A DNA stretch of 64,000 nt from Colletes latitarsis (GCF_051014445.1 NC_135136.1:26306001-26370000), one strand, 5' to 3'; positions 46,401-59,072 are shown, counted from the stretch's first letter. The notes: generated by a model from the sequence alone, not told the origin. Program-made: numbers and translations.

Positions 46401-49400
46401 GGAACTGGCAAAAAGTATGCGAAGCAGGCAAAATCATTATCCAGATGCGGGCATAACCCAGACCTGACCCAGACCTAACCGGTGTTATCCTCTAAAATAT
46501 TGATCGAAACCAAGTTTAACGGACTGTTTCAGTGTGGTACCATAATTACTACGTGATTCAAACCAGAAAAAACCCAGGATCTGGCCAACAAATATGCGAA
46601 GAAGGCAAAATCATGAGGCAGATGCGGGCATAACCTAAACCTTACCCAGACCTAACCGGTTTTATCCTCTAAAATATTCATGGAAACCAGGCCTAATTGT
46701 CAGTTTCAGTGTGGAACCACATTACTACGTGATTCAAACCAGAAAAAACCCAGGATCTGGGCAACAAGAATGCGAAGAAGGCAAAATCATGAGCCAGATG
46801 CGGGCACAACCCAGACCCAACCCAGACCTAACCGGTGTTATCCGCTAAAATATTGATCGAAACCAAGTTTTATGTACTGTTTCAGTGTGGTACCACATTA
46901 CTACGTGATTCCAACCAGAGAAAACCAAGGATCTGGCCAACAAGTATGCGAAGAATGCAAAATCATGAGCCAGATGCGGGCATAACCCAGACATAACCCA
47001 GACCTAACCGGTGTTATCCTCTATAATGTGGATCGAAACCAGGATTAATTGACTGTTACTGTGTGGTGCACCATTTCTACGTGATTCAAACCCGAAAAAA
47101 CCCAGGATCTGGCCAACAGGTATGATAAGAAGGCAAAATCATGAGCCAGATGCGGGCATCACCCAGACCTAACCCAGACCTAACCGGTTTTATCCTCTAA
47201 AATATTGATGGAAACCAGGTTTAATTGTCTGTTTCAGTGTGGTACCACATTACTACGTGATTCAAACTAGAGAAAACCAAGGATCTGGCAAACAAGAATG
47301 CGGAAATGGCAAAATCATGGTCAAGATGCGGGCATAACCCAGACCTAACCCAGACCTAGCCAGTGTTATCCTTTAAAATGTGGATCGTAACCCGGTTTAA
47401 TTGACTGTTTCATTGTGGTACCACATTACTACGTGATTCAAACCCGAAAAAACCCAGGATCTGGCCAACAAGTTGGCGAAGAAAGCAAAATCATGAGCCA
47501 GATGCGGGCATAACCCAGACCTAACTCAGACATAACCGGTGTTATCCTCTAAAATATTGATCGAAACCAAGTTTAACGGACTGTTTCAGTGTGGTACCAC
47601 ATTACTACGTGATTAAAACCCGAAAAAAACCCAGGATCTGGCCAATAAGTATGCGAAGAATGCAAAATCATGAGCCAGTTGCGGGCATAACCCAGACCTA
47701 ACCCAGACCTAATCGGTTTTATCCTCTAAAATATTGATCGAAACCAGGTTTATTTGTCTGTTTCAGTGTGGTTCCACATTATTACGTGATTCAAACCATA
47801 AAACACCCAGGATCTGGCCAACAAGCTTGCGAAGAAGGCAAAATCATGAGCCAGATGCGGGCATAACCCAGAACTAACACAGACCTAACCGGTGTTACCG
47901 ACTAAAATATTGGTCGGAACCAGGTTTAATTGTCTGTTTCAGAGAGGTGTCACATTACTACGTGATTCAAACCAGAGAAAACCAAGGATCTGGCCAACAA
48001 GAATGCGGAAAAGGCAAAATCATGGGCCAGATGGGGGCATAACCCAGACCTAACCCAGACCTAACCGGTGTTATCCTCTAAAATATTGATCGAAACCAAG
48101 TTTAACGGACTGTTTCAGTGTGGTACCATAATTACTACGTGATTCAAACCAGAAAAAACCCCGGATCTGGCCAACGAGAATGCGGAAATGGCAAAATCAT
48201 GGGTCAGATGCAGGCATAACCCAGACCTAACCCAGACCTATCCGGTGTTATCCTCTAAAATATTGATCGAAACCAGGTTTAATTGACTGTTTCAATGTGG
48301 TACCACTTTACTACGTGATTCAAACCAGAGAAAACCCAGGATCTGGCCAACGAGAATGCGGAAACGCCAAAATCATGGGTCAGATGCAGGCATAACCCAG
48401 ACCTAACCCAGACCTATCCGGTGTTATCCTCTAAAATATTGATCGAAACCAGGTTTAATTGACTGTTTCAATGTGGTACCACATTACTACGTGATTCAAA
48501 TCCGAAAAAACCTAGGAACTGGCAAAAAGTATGCGAAGCAGGCAAAATCATTAGCCAGATGCGGGCATAACCCAGACCTGACCCAGACCTAACCGGTGTT
48601 ATCCTCTAAAATATTGATCGAAACCAAGTTTAACGGACTGTTTCAGTGTGGTACCATAATTACTACGTGATTCAAACCAGAAAAAACCCAGGATCTGGCC
48701 AACAAATATGCGAAGAAGGCAAAATCATGAGGCAGATGCGGGCATAACCTAAACCTTACCCAGACCTAACCGGTTTTATCCTCTAAAATATTCATGGAAA
48801 CCAGGCCTAATTGTCAGTTTCAGTGTGGAACCACATTACTACGTGATTCAAACCAGAAAAAACCCAGGATCTGGGCAACAAGAATGCGAAGAAGGCAAAA
48901 TCATGAGCCAGATGCGGGCACAACCCACACCCAACCCAGACCTAACCGGTGTTATCCGCTAAAATATTGATCGAAACCAAGTTTTATGTACTGTTTCAGT
49001 GTGGTACCACATTACTACGTGATTCCAACCAGAGAAAACCAAGGATCTGGCCAACAAGTATGCGAAGAATGCAAAATCATGAGCCAGATGCGGGCATAAC
49101 CCAGACATAACCCAGACCTAACCGGTGTTATCCTCTATAATGTGGATCGAAACCAGGATTAATTGACTGTTACTGTGTGGTGCACCATTTCTACGTGATT
49201 CAAACCCGAAAAAACCCAGGATCTGGCCAACAGGTATGATAAGAAGGCAAAATCATGAGCCAGATGCGGGCATCACCCAGACCTAACCCAGACCTAACCG
49301 GTTTTATCCTCTAAAATATTGATGGAAACCAGGTTTAATTGTCTGTTTCAGTGTGGTACCACATTACTACGTGATTCAAACTAGAGAAAACCAAGGATCT

Positions 49401-52400
49401 GGCAAACAAGAATGCGGAAATGGCAAAATCATGGTCCAGATGCGGGCATAACCCAGACCTAACCCAGACCTAGCCAGTGTTATCCTTTAAAATGTGGATC
49501 GTAACCCGGTTTAATTGACTGCTTCATTGTGGTACCACATTACTACGTGATTCAAACCCGAAAAAACCCAGGATCTGGCCAACAAGTTGGCGAAGAAAGC
49601 AAAATCATGAGCCAGATGCGGGCATAACCCAGACCTAACCCAGACATAACCGGTGTTATCCTCTAAAATATTGATCGAAACCAAGTTTAACGGACTGTTT
49701 CAGTGTGGTACCACATTACTACGTGATTAAAACCCGAAAAAAACCCAGGATCTGGCCAATAAGTATGCGAAGAATGCAAAATCATGAGCCAGTTGCGGGC
49801 ATAACCCAGACCTAACCCAGACCAAATCGGTTTTATCCTCTAAAATATTGATCGAAACCAGGTTTATTTGTCTGTTTCAGTGTGGTTCCACATTATTACG
49901 TGATTCAAACCATAAAACACCCAGGATCTGGCCAACAAGCTTGCGAAGAAGGCAAAATCATGAGCCAGATGCGGGCATATCCCAGAACTAACACAGACCT
50001 AACCGGTGTTACCGACTAAAATATTGGTCGGATCCAGGTTTAATTGTCTGTTTCAGAGAGGTGTCACATTACTACGTGATTCAAACCAGAGAAAACCAAG
50101 GATCTGGTCAACAAGAATGCGGAAAAGGCAAAATCATGGGCCAGATGGGGGCATATCCCAGACCTAACCCAGACCTAACCGGTGTTATCCTCTAAAATAT
50201 TGATCGAAACCAAGTTTAATGGACTGTTTCAGTGTGGTACCATAATTACTACGTGATTCAAACCCGAAAAAACACAGGATCTGACCAACAAGTATGCGAA
50301 GAATGCAAAATCATGAGCCAGATGCGGGCATAACTTAGACCTAACCCAGACCTAACCGGTGTTACCGACTAAAATATTGATCGGAACCAGGTTTAATTGT
50401 CTGTTGCAGTGAGGTGTCACATTACAACGTGATTCAAACCAGAGAAAACCTAGGATCTGGCCAACAAGGGTTCGGAAAAGGCAAAATCATGAGCCAGATG
50501 GGGGCTTAACCCAGACCTAACCCACACCTAACCGGTGTTATCCTCTAAAATATTGATCGAAACCAGGTTTAAGTGTCTGTTTCATTGCGGTTCCACATTA
50601 CTACGTGATTGAAACCAGAGGAAACCAAGGATCCGGCCAACAAGAATGCGGAAAAGGCAAAATCATGAGTCAGATGCGGGCATAACCCAGACCTAACCCA
50701 GACTTAACCGCTGTTACCGACTAAAATACTGACCGAATCCAGGTTGAATTGACTGTTACTGTGTGGTACCACATTACTACGTGAATCAAACCCGGAAATC
50801 CCAAAGATCTGAGCAACAAGTATGCGAAGTATGCAGCATCATGAGCCAGATGCGGGCATAACCCAGACCTAACCCAGACCTAACCGGTGTTACCGACTAA
50901 AATACTGACCGAATCCACGTTTAGTTGACTGGTACTGTGTGGTACCACATTACTACGTGATTCAAACACGAAACAACCCCGGATCTGGCCAACAGGTATG
51001 CGAAGAAGGCAGAATCATGAGCCAGATGCGGGCATAACCAAGATCTAACCCAGACCTAACAGGTGTTATCCTCTAAAATATTGATCGAAACCAAGTTTAA
51101 TGGACTGTTTCAGTGTGGTACCACATTACTACGTGATTGAAACCAGAGAAAACCCAGGATCTGGCCAACGAGAATGCGGAAATGGCAAAACCATGAGCCA
51201 GATGCGGGCATAACCCAGACCTGACCCAGACCTAACCGGTGTTATCCTCTAAAATATTGATCGAAACCTAATTTAACGGACTGTTTCAGTGTGGTACCAC
51301 ATTACTACGTGATTCAAACCAGAGAAAACCAAGGATCTGGCCAACAGGTATGCGAAGAAGGCAAAATCATGAGCCAGATGCGGGCATAACCTAGACCTTA
51401 CCCAGACCCAACCGGTGTTACCGACTAAAACACTGACCGAATCCAGGTTTAATTGACTGGTATTGTGTGGTACCACATTACTACGTGATTCAAACCCGAA
51501 AAAACCCAGGATCTGGCCAACAAGTATGCGAAGATGGCAAAATCATGGGCCAGATGCGGGCATAACCCAGACCTAACCCAGACCTAACCGGTGTTATCCT
51601 CTAAAATATTGATCGAAACCAGGTTTAATTGACTGTTTTAATGTGGTACCACATTACTACGTGATTCAAATCCGAAAAAACCCAGGATCTGGCAAAAAGT
51701 ATGCGAAGAAGGCAAAATCATGGGCCAGATACGGGCATAACCCAGACCTAACCCAGACCTAACCGATGTTATCCCCTAAAATGTGCATCGACACCAGGTT
51801 TAATTGTCTGTTTCAGTGTGGTTCCACATTACTACGTGATTCAAACCCTAAAAAACCAAGGATCTGGCCAACAAGTATGCGAAGAAGGCAATATCATGAG
51901 CCAGATGCGGGCATAACCCAGACCTAACCCAGACCTAACCAGTTTTATCCTCTAAAATATTGATCGGAACCAGGTTTAATTGTCTGTTTCAGTGTGGTTC
52001 CACATTACTACGTGATTCAGGACCAGAGATAACCAATGATCTGGCCAACAAGAATGCGGAAGAGGCAAAATCATTAGCCAGATGCGGGCATATCCCAGAC
52101 CTTACCCTGACCTAACCGGTTTTATCCTCTAAAATGTGTATCGAAACCAGGATTAATTGACTGTTCCAATGTGGTACCACATTACTGTGTTATTCAAACT
52201 CGAAAAAACCCAGGATCTGGCCAACGAGTATGCGAAGAAGGCAAAATCATGAGCCAGATGCGGGCACAACCCAGACCCAACCCAGACCTAACCGGTGTTA
52301 TCCGCTAAAATATTGATCGAAACCAAGTTTTATGTACTGTTTCAGTGTGGTACCACATTACTACGTGATTCAAACCCGAAAAAACCCAGGATCTGGCCAA

Positions 52401-52613
52401 CGAGTATGCGAAGAAGGCAAAATCATGAGCCAGATGCGGGCACAACCCAGACCCAACCCAGACCTAACCGGTGTTATCCGCTAAAATATTGATCGAAACC
52501 AAGTTTTATGTACTGTTTCAGTGTGGTACCACATTACTACGTGATTCAAACCAGAGAAAACCAATGATCTGGCCAACAAGTATGCGAAGAATGGAAAATC
52601 ATGAGCCAGATGC
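43489..52613. repeat. Satellite block 2 (~52 monomers), mostly the duplicated counterpart of 27.9-37.0 kb
   Basis: The same 176-bp satellite continues between the two retrotransposon copies. Its first ~240 bp belong to the end of duplication unit 1. From about 43,732 on it matches 28,148 onward with a constant offset of 15,584 bp. One substitution I could confirm between the two versions is A at 34,396 versus T at 49,980. No gene is present: short open frames are by-products of a repeat whose length is not a multiple of three. Confidence 0.93.
46065..50264. repeat. 12-monomer higher-order repeat pair, duplicated copy
   Basis: Shifted by 15,584 bp from 30,481-34,680, with the same internal 2,114-bp tandem structure (46,065-48,178 and 48,179 to about 50,264). 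The 12-monomer duplication therefore predates the 15.6-kb duplication. Confidence 0.85.
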
Positions 52614-52630
52614 GGGCATAACCCAGACCT
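52614..52630. repeat. Candidate target-site duplication of copy B, 3' side
   Basis: Same 17-mer as at copy A. Its presence at both copies follows from the segmental duplication. Confidence 0.75.
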
Positions 52631-52650
52631 TTTTTTTTTTTTTTTTTTTT
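52630..52650 (-). other. Poly(A) tail of retrotransposon B
   Basis: Same 21-nt run as copy A. Equal length in both copies is expected if they were duplicated together recently, because homopolymers change length quickly. Confidence 0.93.
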
Positions 52651-53037
52651 ACGTGGGGAAATCCTCATGGACACCCCGAGGCCCTTAAGCAGGGGAGGGC
52701 CTCGGGGTAGTGCCGGACTCCTACCGGCTAAAACCCCACGGTGACCGTTCTCGGGCGCTGCGGCGGGGGACCGGGAACTCTAGTGAGACATCACGGGGTC
52801 CCCCGCCGCGCCTTGCCTGTCGTGGCTCATCCCGGGGGGAACGACAACGTGTCCCTCCCCCCATGATTTCTCCGCCGCAGACGCCAGGTCACCCGACGCC
52901 CGCGGCCCCGGGACTGCTTTCGGTGCTCGGGCCCCTAGCGCCCAGCACCTGCAGCCCCCACGGGCGGCCCGTCCATCCCTCGGCCATCGACGTGGTAGCC
53001 GGAGGTGAAAGTTGACGGGCGCCCACCTCTTCAGGAG
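52651..53037 (-). other. Retrotransposon 3' UTR, copy B, with two strong hairpins
   Basis: Copy of 37,067-37,453. The hairpins fall at 52,673-52,708 and 52,760-52,809. Confidence 0.82.
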
Positions 53038-56000
53038 CTATTGGAGGGGGCCAGGAGGAGAAGGTCGCCTCGCCCTCGCCCCTCTCCGAGCCCTTCCTCT
53101 CCGAGCGGGATGCACGGCCCGCTCACGCGCCCGCTCGGCGGCCTCCTTCTGTGACATGACTACCTCACAGAAGGAGGCCACCACCTGCCATGTCCTCTCG
53201 CTGGCCACCATCTTGCCAACTACTGTGGCCAGCGAGAGGTTCCCCCCTACTTCCTGTTGCAGGACACGGCGCTCATCTGCCCACGCTGGGCAGGCTGCCA
53301 GCGTGTGCTGCGCCGTGTCCTGAGTGTCCCCACAGTGGTGGCACACCGCCGTCGCCTCCTTCCCGATTCGACACAGGTACTCACCAAAGCAACCATGCCC
53401 GGTGAGCACCTGTGTCATCCTGTAGGACAGCCTACCCGGTTTGTCCTGCCACTCTTGCCAATGTGGCAGGACTGCACCAACGGACCGTTGTGTGGCTCCA
53501 CCAGACTGAATGAGTTGGTGGAACCACATAAACAAAACGATCCGTTGGGCATGGCGCCTCGTCGCTTCGACCGCTTGCCTCCTCTCCTCTGGCGGCCTCC
53601 CAGCCTCCTGAAGCTCCCTGGAATGCCGGAAAACCAATTGGTTCCTCCAGGCTAGGAGCTCCAGGGGCGGGAGGCACGCCAGGGTAGTCGCCGCCTCGTG
53701 GGAGATGGTGCGATACCCTCTAACAACCCGGATTGCCAGCCGACGGTTGACGCGGCGCAGCACGGAGATGCTGCGCCGGCTGGCATCCAGTTGTGGGGCC
53801 CAGATTGGGGCCCCGTAGAGGGCAATTGAACGCACCACCTCCACATAGAGGCGGCGTACTCCAACATCAGGCCCGCCGATATTTGGAAGAAGGCGGCCTA
53901 ACGCGGCAGCCGCCTTCTCCACACGGGGGGCCAAGCGGTCGAAATGCTCGACGAAGCGCCACCGGCTGTCGAGGATCAGGCCCAGGTATTTCATATGGGC
54001 CTTCACCTCAACGTAGGCTGTCCCAACTCGTATCCGCAGGCCGGCCGGCGGCACCCCACGGGGGCCAAGTTTTTCAAAATACATGGCCTCCGTTTTCTGG
54101 GGTGCCACCTCTAGGCCCAGCCTGCGAATTTCGGCGACGACGGTGTCCACCGCCACCTCCGCGGCGCGCGCTGTCCCTCTCCAGTCTGACCCGCTGACGA
54201 GCACCAGCGTGTCATCGGCATAACACGCCAGCGCCACGTCAGCGGGCAGAGGGGCTCGCAGTACCGAGTCGTACCCGATGTTCCATAGCAGGGGCCCTAG
54301 AACCGACCCCTGCGGAACACCGCGTACGACTCCCCTCCGCATGTGTACTCCATCCCGGCCGGTGCAACTGATCCACCTGTCGCTAAGGTAGGACCCGACT
54401 ATCCTCTTCAGGTATGGGGGCACACGATGAAAGTCTAGCGCCCCCATAATCGTCTCCCAGGGTAGGGTGTTAAACGCATTGACGATATCTATCGATATCG
54501 CCAGAACCACCCTACCCTGGGAGGTGGCCCCCTGAGAGAGGGACCGGACCAGCTGGACGGCATCGAGCGTGGAGCGTCCCTCTCTAAAGCCGAATTGGCA
54601 GGGGGCCAAGTCGGGTCCTACTGTGGACAGGTGGTTGGAGAGGCGAGCTGCCACTATGCGCTCAAAGAGCTTGCCCGCCTCATCCAACAAACACACCGGC
54701 CGGTACGCGGAGGGCGTACTTGCGGGCCTTCTCGCCTTCTGGAGAAGAACCAGCCGCGCCGCCTTCCAGGGTGAGGGAAATACCCCCCGGCGGAGGCAAC
54801 CGCTGAGCAGCCTCCCGAGCCGCGGGCTCAAGGCGCCAAGAGCACAGGCCAACACCTGGCCGGGCACGCCGTCGGGACCCGGAGCAACCCTCCGTGACCC
54901 CATCCGACGAACGACCCGGCCCATCTCCTCGGGGGTGACCTCCAGTTCCTGGGACCAGATGGAAGGGTCCCAGGGTTCTCGGGGAGGTGGTACCCCGACC
55001 CGGTTAGATCCCGGGAACAGGGTTGATACCACCTCCTCTAAAAACTGGAGGTCGAGAGTCTCTGTCAGCGGGGGCGCCCAAGGACGAAGCTTGTCCATTA
55101 CAAGCTTATACGGGCGCCCCCACGGATCTCTGTTCAGCTCCCCGAGGAGGTCCTTCCATGCCTGTGCCTTGGCGTCTCGGATGGCGCGCTGGAGGATCCG
55201 CCGCTCCCTGGCGAACTCCTCGTATATGCGCGCCATCTGCTCCGCGGTCGGGCGTCGACGACGTGACCGTCGGGCGCGAGTGTATCTACGGCGGGCGCGC
55301 GCACAACGAGCGTTGCACTGCTCGATGTGCGGCGACCACCAATACGCCGCGCCCTGTCTTCTGGGAGGCCTGGTCCGGGGCATGGAGGCATCGCACACCT
55401 CCTCGAATGTGCCCCGAAACCACTCGGCCTCTTGCTCGACGTCGTTGACGGGTCCATCCTCTGGCTGGGACCAGGCTGCCACCGTTGCGGCTGCCTCTGC
55501 CATCTCCCAACTCACCCTCTTGAGGGACCATCGCGGTTGGGCCACGGCATCCGCCACACGCCTCCGGCCCAGGGGCTCCCTTCGTGCCGGGATGGCCTTC
55601 ACCGACATGGTGATGTAGAGGTGGTCACTAAGTGTGGCCACCTCTACGGCCACTCGCCACCCCGACACGAGTCGCAGGGCCGCAGGGGTTGCCCACGTCA
55701 AATCGATGACGGACGTTCCCTGCGGCCCTACGAAAGTGGCTTCGGAGCCCCGATTCACCAGCCGGAGGTCGTGCTCAGCCGCCCACCCTAATAGCGCCTC
55801 GCCACGGCGGTTGGTCCTGGGGTTGCCCCATGCAGCTGCATGAGCATTGAAATCCCCCAGGACCAGTATCAGACGGGGTAGGCATCTCCTGATACAACCA
55901 CCCACCCCGTCCAGATATGCCGCATATGTGGCGAGGTCGCAGTTGGGCGACACGTAGCAGCCCACCACCGCGATTGTCCCCCATTGGACCGCCAGAAACC

Positions 56001-56247
56001 CCCTCCCCCGATGCAGGATGGTAACGGGAGGGGAGTCTGGCGGCCACGCCCAGACCATCGCTACCAGTCCGCACAGGCTCCCGACCCAATTGGGCTGGTC
56101 GGGAACCATGTACGGCTCGGCGGCGATGGCCAGGCCAACCCTTTGGGCCCGCAGGGCGTGAACAAACATGCCCTGTGCCCTGCGAGCCCTCGCCAAATTG
56201 GCCTGGAGGAGGGTGAACTCTAGGCCTTCACGACCTCCTCCAGGCCA
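53038..56247 (-). CDS. Retrotransposon ORF2: endonuclease and reverse transcriptase, copy B
   Basis: Residue-for-residue identical to the copy A protein, with endonuclease motifs GDFNAH and SDH, RT motifs SIDIVNAF, GVPQGS and YADD, and the C-terminal CCHC all intact. The open frame again starts just after a TAA in ORF1, and its first ATG is at 56,167-56,169, downstream of the conserved LLQANL segment. Stop TAG is at 53,038. Two intact copies in one window mean either could supply active protein. Confidence 0.94.
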   Translation of the reverse strand, partial: WPGGGREGLEFTLLQANLARARRAQGMFVHALRAQRVGLAIAAEPYMVPDQPNWVGSLCGLVAMVWAWPPDSPPVTILHRGRGFLAVQWGTIAVVGCYVSPNCDLATYAAYLDGVGGCIRRCLPRLILVLGDFNAHAAAWGNPRTNRRGEALLGWAAEHDLRLVNRGSEATFVGPQGTSVIDLTWATPAALRLVSGWRVAVEVATLSDHLYITMSVKAIPARREPLGRRRVADAVAQPRWSLKRVSWEMAEAAATVAAWSQPEDGPVNDVEQEAEWFRGTFEEVCDASMPRTRPPRRQGAAYWWSPHIEQCNARCARARRRYTRARRSRRRRPTAEQMARIYEEFARERRILQRAIRDAKAQAWKDLLGELNRDPWGRPYKLVMDKLRPWAPPLTETLDLQFLEEVVSTLFPGSNRVGVPPPREPWDPSIWSQELEVTPEEMGRVVRRMGSRRVAPGPDGVPGQVLACALGALSPRLGRLLSGCLRRGVFPSPWKAARLVLLQKARRPASTPSAYRPVCLLDEAGKLFERIVAARLSNHLSTVGPDLAPCQFGFREGRSTLDAVQLVRSLSQGATSQGRVVLAISIDIVNAFNTLPWETIMGALDFHRVPPYLKRIVGSYLSDRWISCTGRDGVHMRRGVVRGVPQGSVLGPLLWNIGYDSVLRAPLPADVALACYADDTLVLVSGSDWRGTARAAEVAVDTVVAEIRRLGLEVAPQKTEAMYFEKLGPRGVPPAGLRIRVGTAYVEVKAHMKYLGLILDSRWRFVEHFDRLAPRVEKAAAALGRLLPNIGGPDVGVRRLYVEVVRSIALYGAPIWAPQLDASRRSISVLRRVNRRLAIRVVRGYRTISHEAATTLACLPPLELLAWRNQLVFRHSRELQEAGRPPEERRQAVEATRRHAQRIVLFMWFHQLIQSGGATQRSVGAVLPHWQEWQDKPGRLSYRMTQVLTGHGCFGEYLCRIGKEATAVCHHCGDTQDTAQHTLAACPAWADERRVLQQEVGGNLSLATVVGKMVASERTWQVVASFCEVVMSQKEAAERARERAVHPARRGRARRGARARRPSPPGPLQ

Positions 56248-58565
56248 TTACCCACTGACGGAGAGGTGACCTCCCCCTTAGACTCCGCCGCCGGGAGGAG
56301 CCCATCCCCCCCGGCAGCTTCATCCACCTCCATTGCTGGGGGAGTAACTACTACCTCCCCTTGCTCGACTGCTGGGGGCATAGCCCCCAGTCCCAACTCC
56401 TTAACTGTGGTAGCGGTAGGCATATTAACGCCGTCTCCCACCTTACCGCCGGGGAGTTTCTGCCCCGTGGCCCGTCCTACACGGTTCCGCCTGGGTGGGG
56501 GTGCACACCCAGGCCCACCCAGTCGATGCCCCGTGGGTCTCCCCGGTATATCCACGCACAGTGGACATACCGGAGACGCCGCTCCACACTGCTTGGCACG
56601 GTGGTCGGAGGAGCCGCATTTGTAGCAGCGGCCACTCCGATCCACCGTCGCGGTGCACCGCTGCCTGACGTGACCCGTTTCAAGGCAGCGGTAACACTGC
56701 AGGGGACGCGGCGCAAGGACCTCCACCTTAGCGGAGGTCCATCCCACCTTAACCCTGCCGGCCGCAGCAATTTTGACGGCGGCTGTGATGGGGCACCTAA
56801 CCCAGATAGTGCCCAGAGATGTGGGGGTCCGGCGTACCTCGCCTACCTGCACCCCCACCTCTGGGCACCCACCCAAGGCCGCAATGGCTACGCGGACTTC
56901 CGCTGGGGTGGCGGCATCATCTAGGCCGCTCACCCGCAACTCGGTCCGTTTCACCGGGCGGGCCACCTTGACCGCCATCCCGGTCAGGGCCTCCTTCAAC
57001 TTAGCGGCCAAGGCATCCGCCTTAGCCTCCCCCTCTGGTCCGGGGATCTCGAGCAACAGCCCCCCCGTAATTGCCCGTTTCATCTTGACCTCAGCGATGC
57101 CAAGGTCCGCGAGCTTGATACTCGCCCGCGCCCTCGACATCGCCTCGGCCAATGTGGCAGACGAGCCCTCCTCGGCATCGATGGCAACAGCCGCCGTTTT
57201 TGGCGGACGGCCGGCCATCGCAAGTGCTTTTGCCTCCCGCACAGGTTGGGGAGGAGGACCACTATTGCCCGGCTGCTTCACAGGGGGTTTGTCCCGGACG
57301 TGTATCGGTCGGACCTGGGCAGCTTTCGCGGCGGGCTGGGCGGGCTTTTGACTGGCGCGCCCACGCTTCACCGCCTCCGCCCACGACTGCCCGGCCGCCC
57401 TCCCCGCCGGAACCGTAGCCGCCGGCAAGGTTAGGGAGGCAGATGATGGGAGGATGGCTGCCCGGGACTGGGGACGTCTCTGGGCTCCTTTCCCCCCCAC
57501 ACCCGCAACGGAGGAGGACGTGGCTGGATGGTTGGCCGCCAGCCTTAGTTTCCGCCTAGCCCTCTGCTCCGGTTTCTTCCTCGTTCTCCTGTTGGTGGCC
57601 GTTATTTCCCCCTCCACCCGGGGTTGCGCCGCCGTCTCCTGCCCTGCTTGGGGCGCAGCTGTCAACATGCGCGCCGGGTCCTTCGGCCTACCGACCCGCG
57701 GCCGCACCAGAGCAGCGGATGAGGCGGCCGGGCGAGCGAGGGAGCGAATAATCTCCTCCCGCATCGCTCGGAACCGTCCCTCCAACGCCGCCTCTACGCC
57801 CCTTACAAGGGCCTCAACATCTCCCGGGGAGGGAGTCACTGGTGACAAAGATGGAGGAGCTCCATCACCCTCTCCCCCCTTTGCCATCACCTCCACCACA
57901 TCACCCCTCCCCGTAATCCCTGCTGTGGGCGAGGAAGCCTCCTGTCCCGGATGCGCCATCAGGGTGACCTCCGCAGCAAGGCTGTTCGAAGCGAGAGCGG
58001 CCACCGCTTCCGGCATTACTACCGGTTCGGGGAGATTGCCCGCTCCCCGACCCCTAAGGGCGTCCAGCTCTCGCCGCACTTCCCGCAGCTCCGCTTCGAG
58101 CTGTCGCTCCCGTGTCCTGCGGGTGGAAGCGACCGTCATCCTACTCTGCAGTTCGGTCGCAGCTACCCGGATGAATTCCGCCGCAAACTTGAGGTCCCTC
58201 ACCGACGTCCCCTTCAAGTTGGCCGACTTCTCCGCCACCTCGACCACCTTCTCCGCCTCATCGATGATCTCCGTATAAAGAGCCTCGCCCTCCTTCTTCC
58301 CCATCTCAGCGCGAATTTTTTCGCCCAACACGTCCCTCTTTCTCTTCTTCCTCTGCCCTTCCCTTACCACGCGCCACTCCTCCGAAGAAGCCGCCGAGCT
58401 GGCACTACCCGGCTCTTCCGGGTCCGCCTGACGCTTCCCCCTAGAAGCTGCCCCACGAGCCCCTTCACTCCTCTCCACACGCTGCGAGGCAGCAGCGGCC
58501 GCGAGACGCGATCCCGCGCTGCCTCCCTCCGTACCCATGGTTGTTTTATTTTTTATTGATGCCAT
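56220..58565 (-). CDS. Retrotransposon ORF1: gag-like protein, copy B
   Basis: Identical in translation to ORF1 of copy A: basic N-terminal patch, predicted coiled-coil segments, conserved region before the knuckles, and three CCHC zinc knuckles. The ATG is at 58,565 and the TAG at 56,220. Identity across 781 codons, including the rapidly evolving low-complexity middle, argues that the duplication is recent. Confidence 0.92.
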   Translation of the reverse strand: MASIKNKTTMGTEGGSAGSRLAAAAASQRVERSEGARGAASRGKRQADPEEPGSASSAASSEEWRVVREGQRKKRKRDVLGEKIRAEMGKKEGEALYTEIIDEAEKVVEVAEKSANLKGTSVRDLKFAAEFIRVAATELQSRMTVASTRRTRERQLEAELREVRRELDALRGRGAGNLPEPVVMPEAVAALASNSLAAEVTLMAHPGQEASSPTAGITGRGDVVEVMAKGGEGDGAPPSLSPVTPSPGDVEALVRGVEAALEGRFRAMREEIIRSLARPAASSAALVRPRVGRPKDPARMLTAAPQAGQETAAQPRVEGEITATNRRTRKKPEQRARRKLRLAANHPATSSSVAGVGGKGAQRRPQSRAAILPSSASLTLPAATVPAGRAAGQSWAEAVKRGRASQKPAQPAAKAAQVRPIHVRDKPPVKQPGNSGPPPQPVREAKALAMAGRPPKTAAVAIDAEEGSSATLAEAMSRARASIKLADLGIAEVKMKRAITGGLLLEIPGPEGEAKADALAAKLKEALTGMAVKVARPVKRTELRVSGLDDAATPAEVRVAIAALGGCPEVGVQVGEVRRTPTSLGTIWVRCPITAAVKIAAAGRVKVGWTSAKVEVLAPRPLQCYRCLETGHVRQRCTATVDRSGRCYKCGSSDHRAKQCGAASPVCPLCVDIPGRPTGHRLGGPGCAPPPRRNRVGRATGQKLPGGKVGDGVNMPTATTVKELGLGAMPPAVEQGEVVVTPPAMEVDEAAGGDGLLPAAESKGEVTSPSVGNGLEEVVKA

Positions 58566-59055
58566 AACTACAGTGATCGATTTCCTCCGGTTCGCCCATC
58601 ATGGGACCCCCACCGCAGTGGGGGTACTATCCCCGGGTAAAGAAAAACCTAATGAAGGATGCCGAAGCTGAGAAGCAGCTTGTCGGGTGGTCAACCCTAT
58701 CGACACCAAAGTGACTCTACAGAAAAATGTTACGGGATAGGCCCGCGCCATAATTGATGCTAAAGGTTTTACGTCGTCCCTATCGTGTGAGCGACGCCGG
58801 ATCCGAGCCGACGTCAAACTCAAACCTCAGGCTAGACGGTGCGCTGATTTACCCTACGACGCTCCGGGTATGAGGAAATGAGGAGCTACCGCTCCGACCT
58901 CCGAGATGCCATGCGCGGATGCGGTCACCAGCACTCTCATGTTGATGACCCCATCCCCGCAACCCATCCCAGCGGCTTCCCCTATCCACCACCTGGGGAC
59001 GCGCCACGTAGGGGTTCACCTCCCCTGCCGCCTGGACAACCAAACGGGTGCGTGG
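58566..59055 (-). other. Retrotransposon 5' UTR, copy B
   Basis: Same sequence as the copy A 5' UTR by offset, including the two upstream ATGs (58,597-58,602) and the small hairpin (58,607-58,624). No truncation at the 5' end. Confidence 0.8.
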
Positions 59056-59072
59056 GGGCATAACCCAGACCT
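59056..59072. repeat. Candidate target-site duplication of copy B, 5' side
   Basis: Same 17-mer abutting the 5' end of copy B. Confidence 0.75.

Larger units (their letters stand above)
52631..59055 (-). mobile_element. TRAS/SART-like R1-clade non-LTR retrotransposon, copy B, full length
   Basis: Copy of the element at 37,047-43,471, shifted by 15,584 bp with identical ends, identical poly(A) length and identical translations of both reading frames. Translations of the other frames also agree, so nucleotide identity is near complete. It shares its flanks with copy A and therefore arose by segmental duplication, not by a second retrotransposition. Confidence 0.93.

Noticed and set aside
52631..59055. 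Copy B as a second independent target-specific insertion
   Set aside because: Flanking satellite, junctions and poly(A) length are the same as copy A at a constant 15,584-bp offset for about 9 kb beyond the element, which only a segmental duplication explains.
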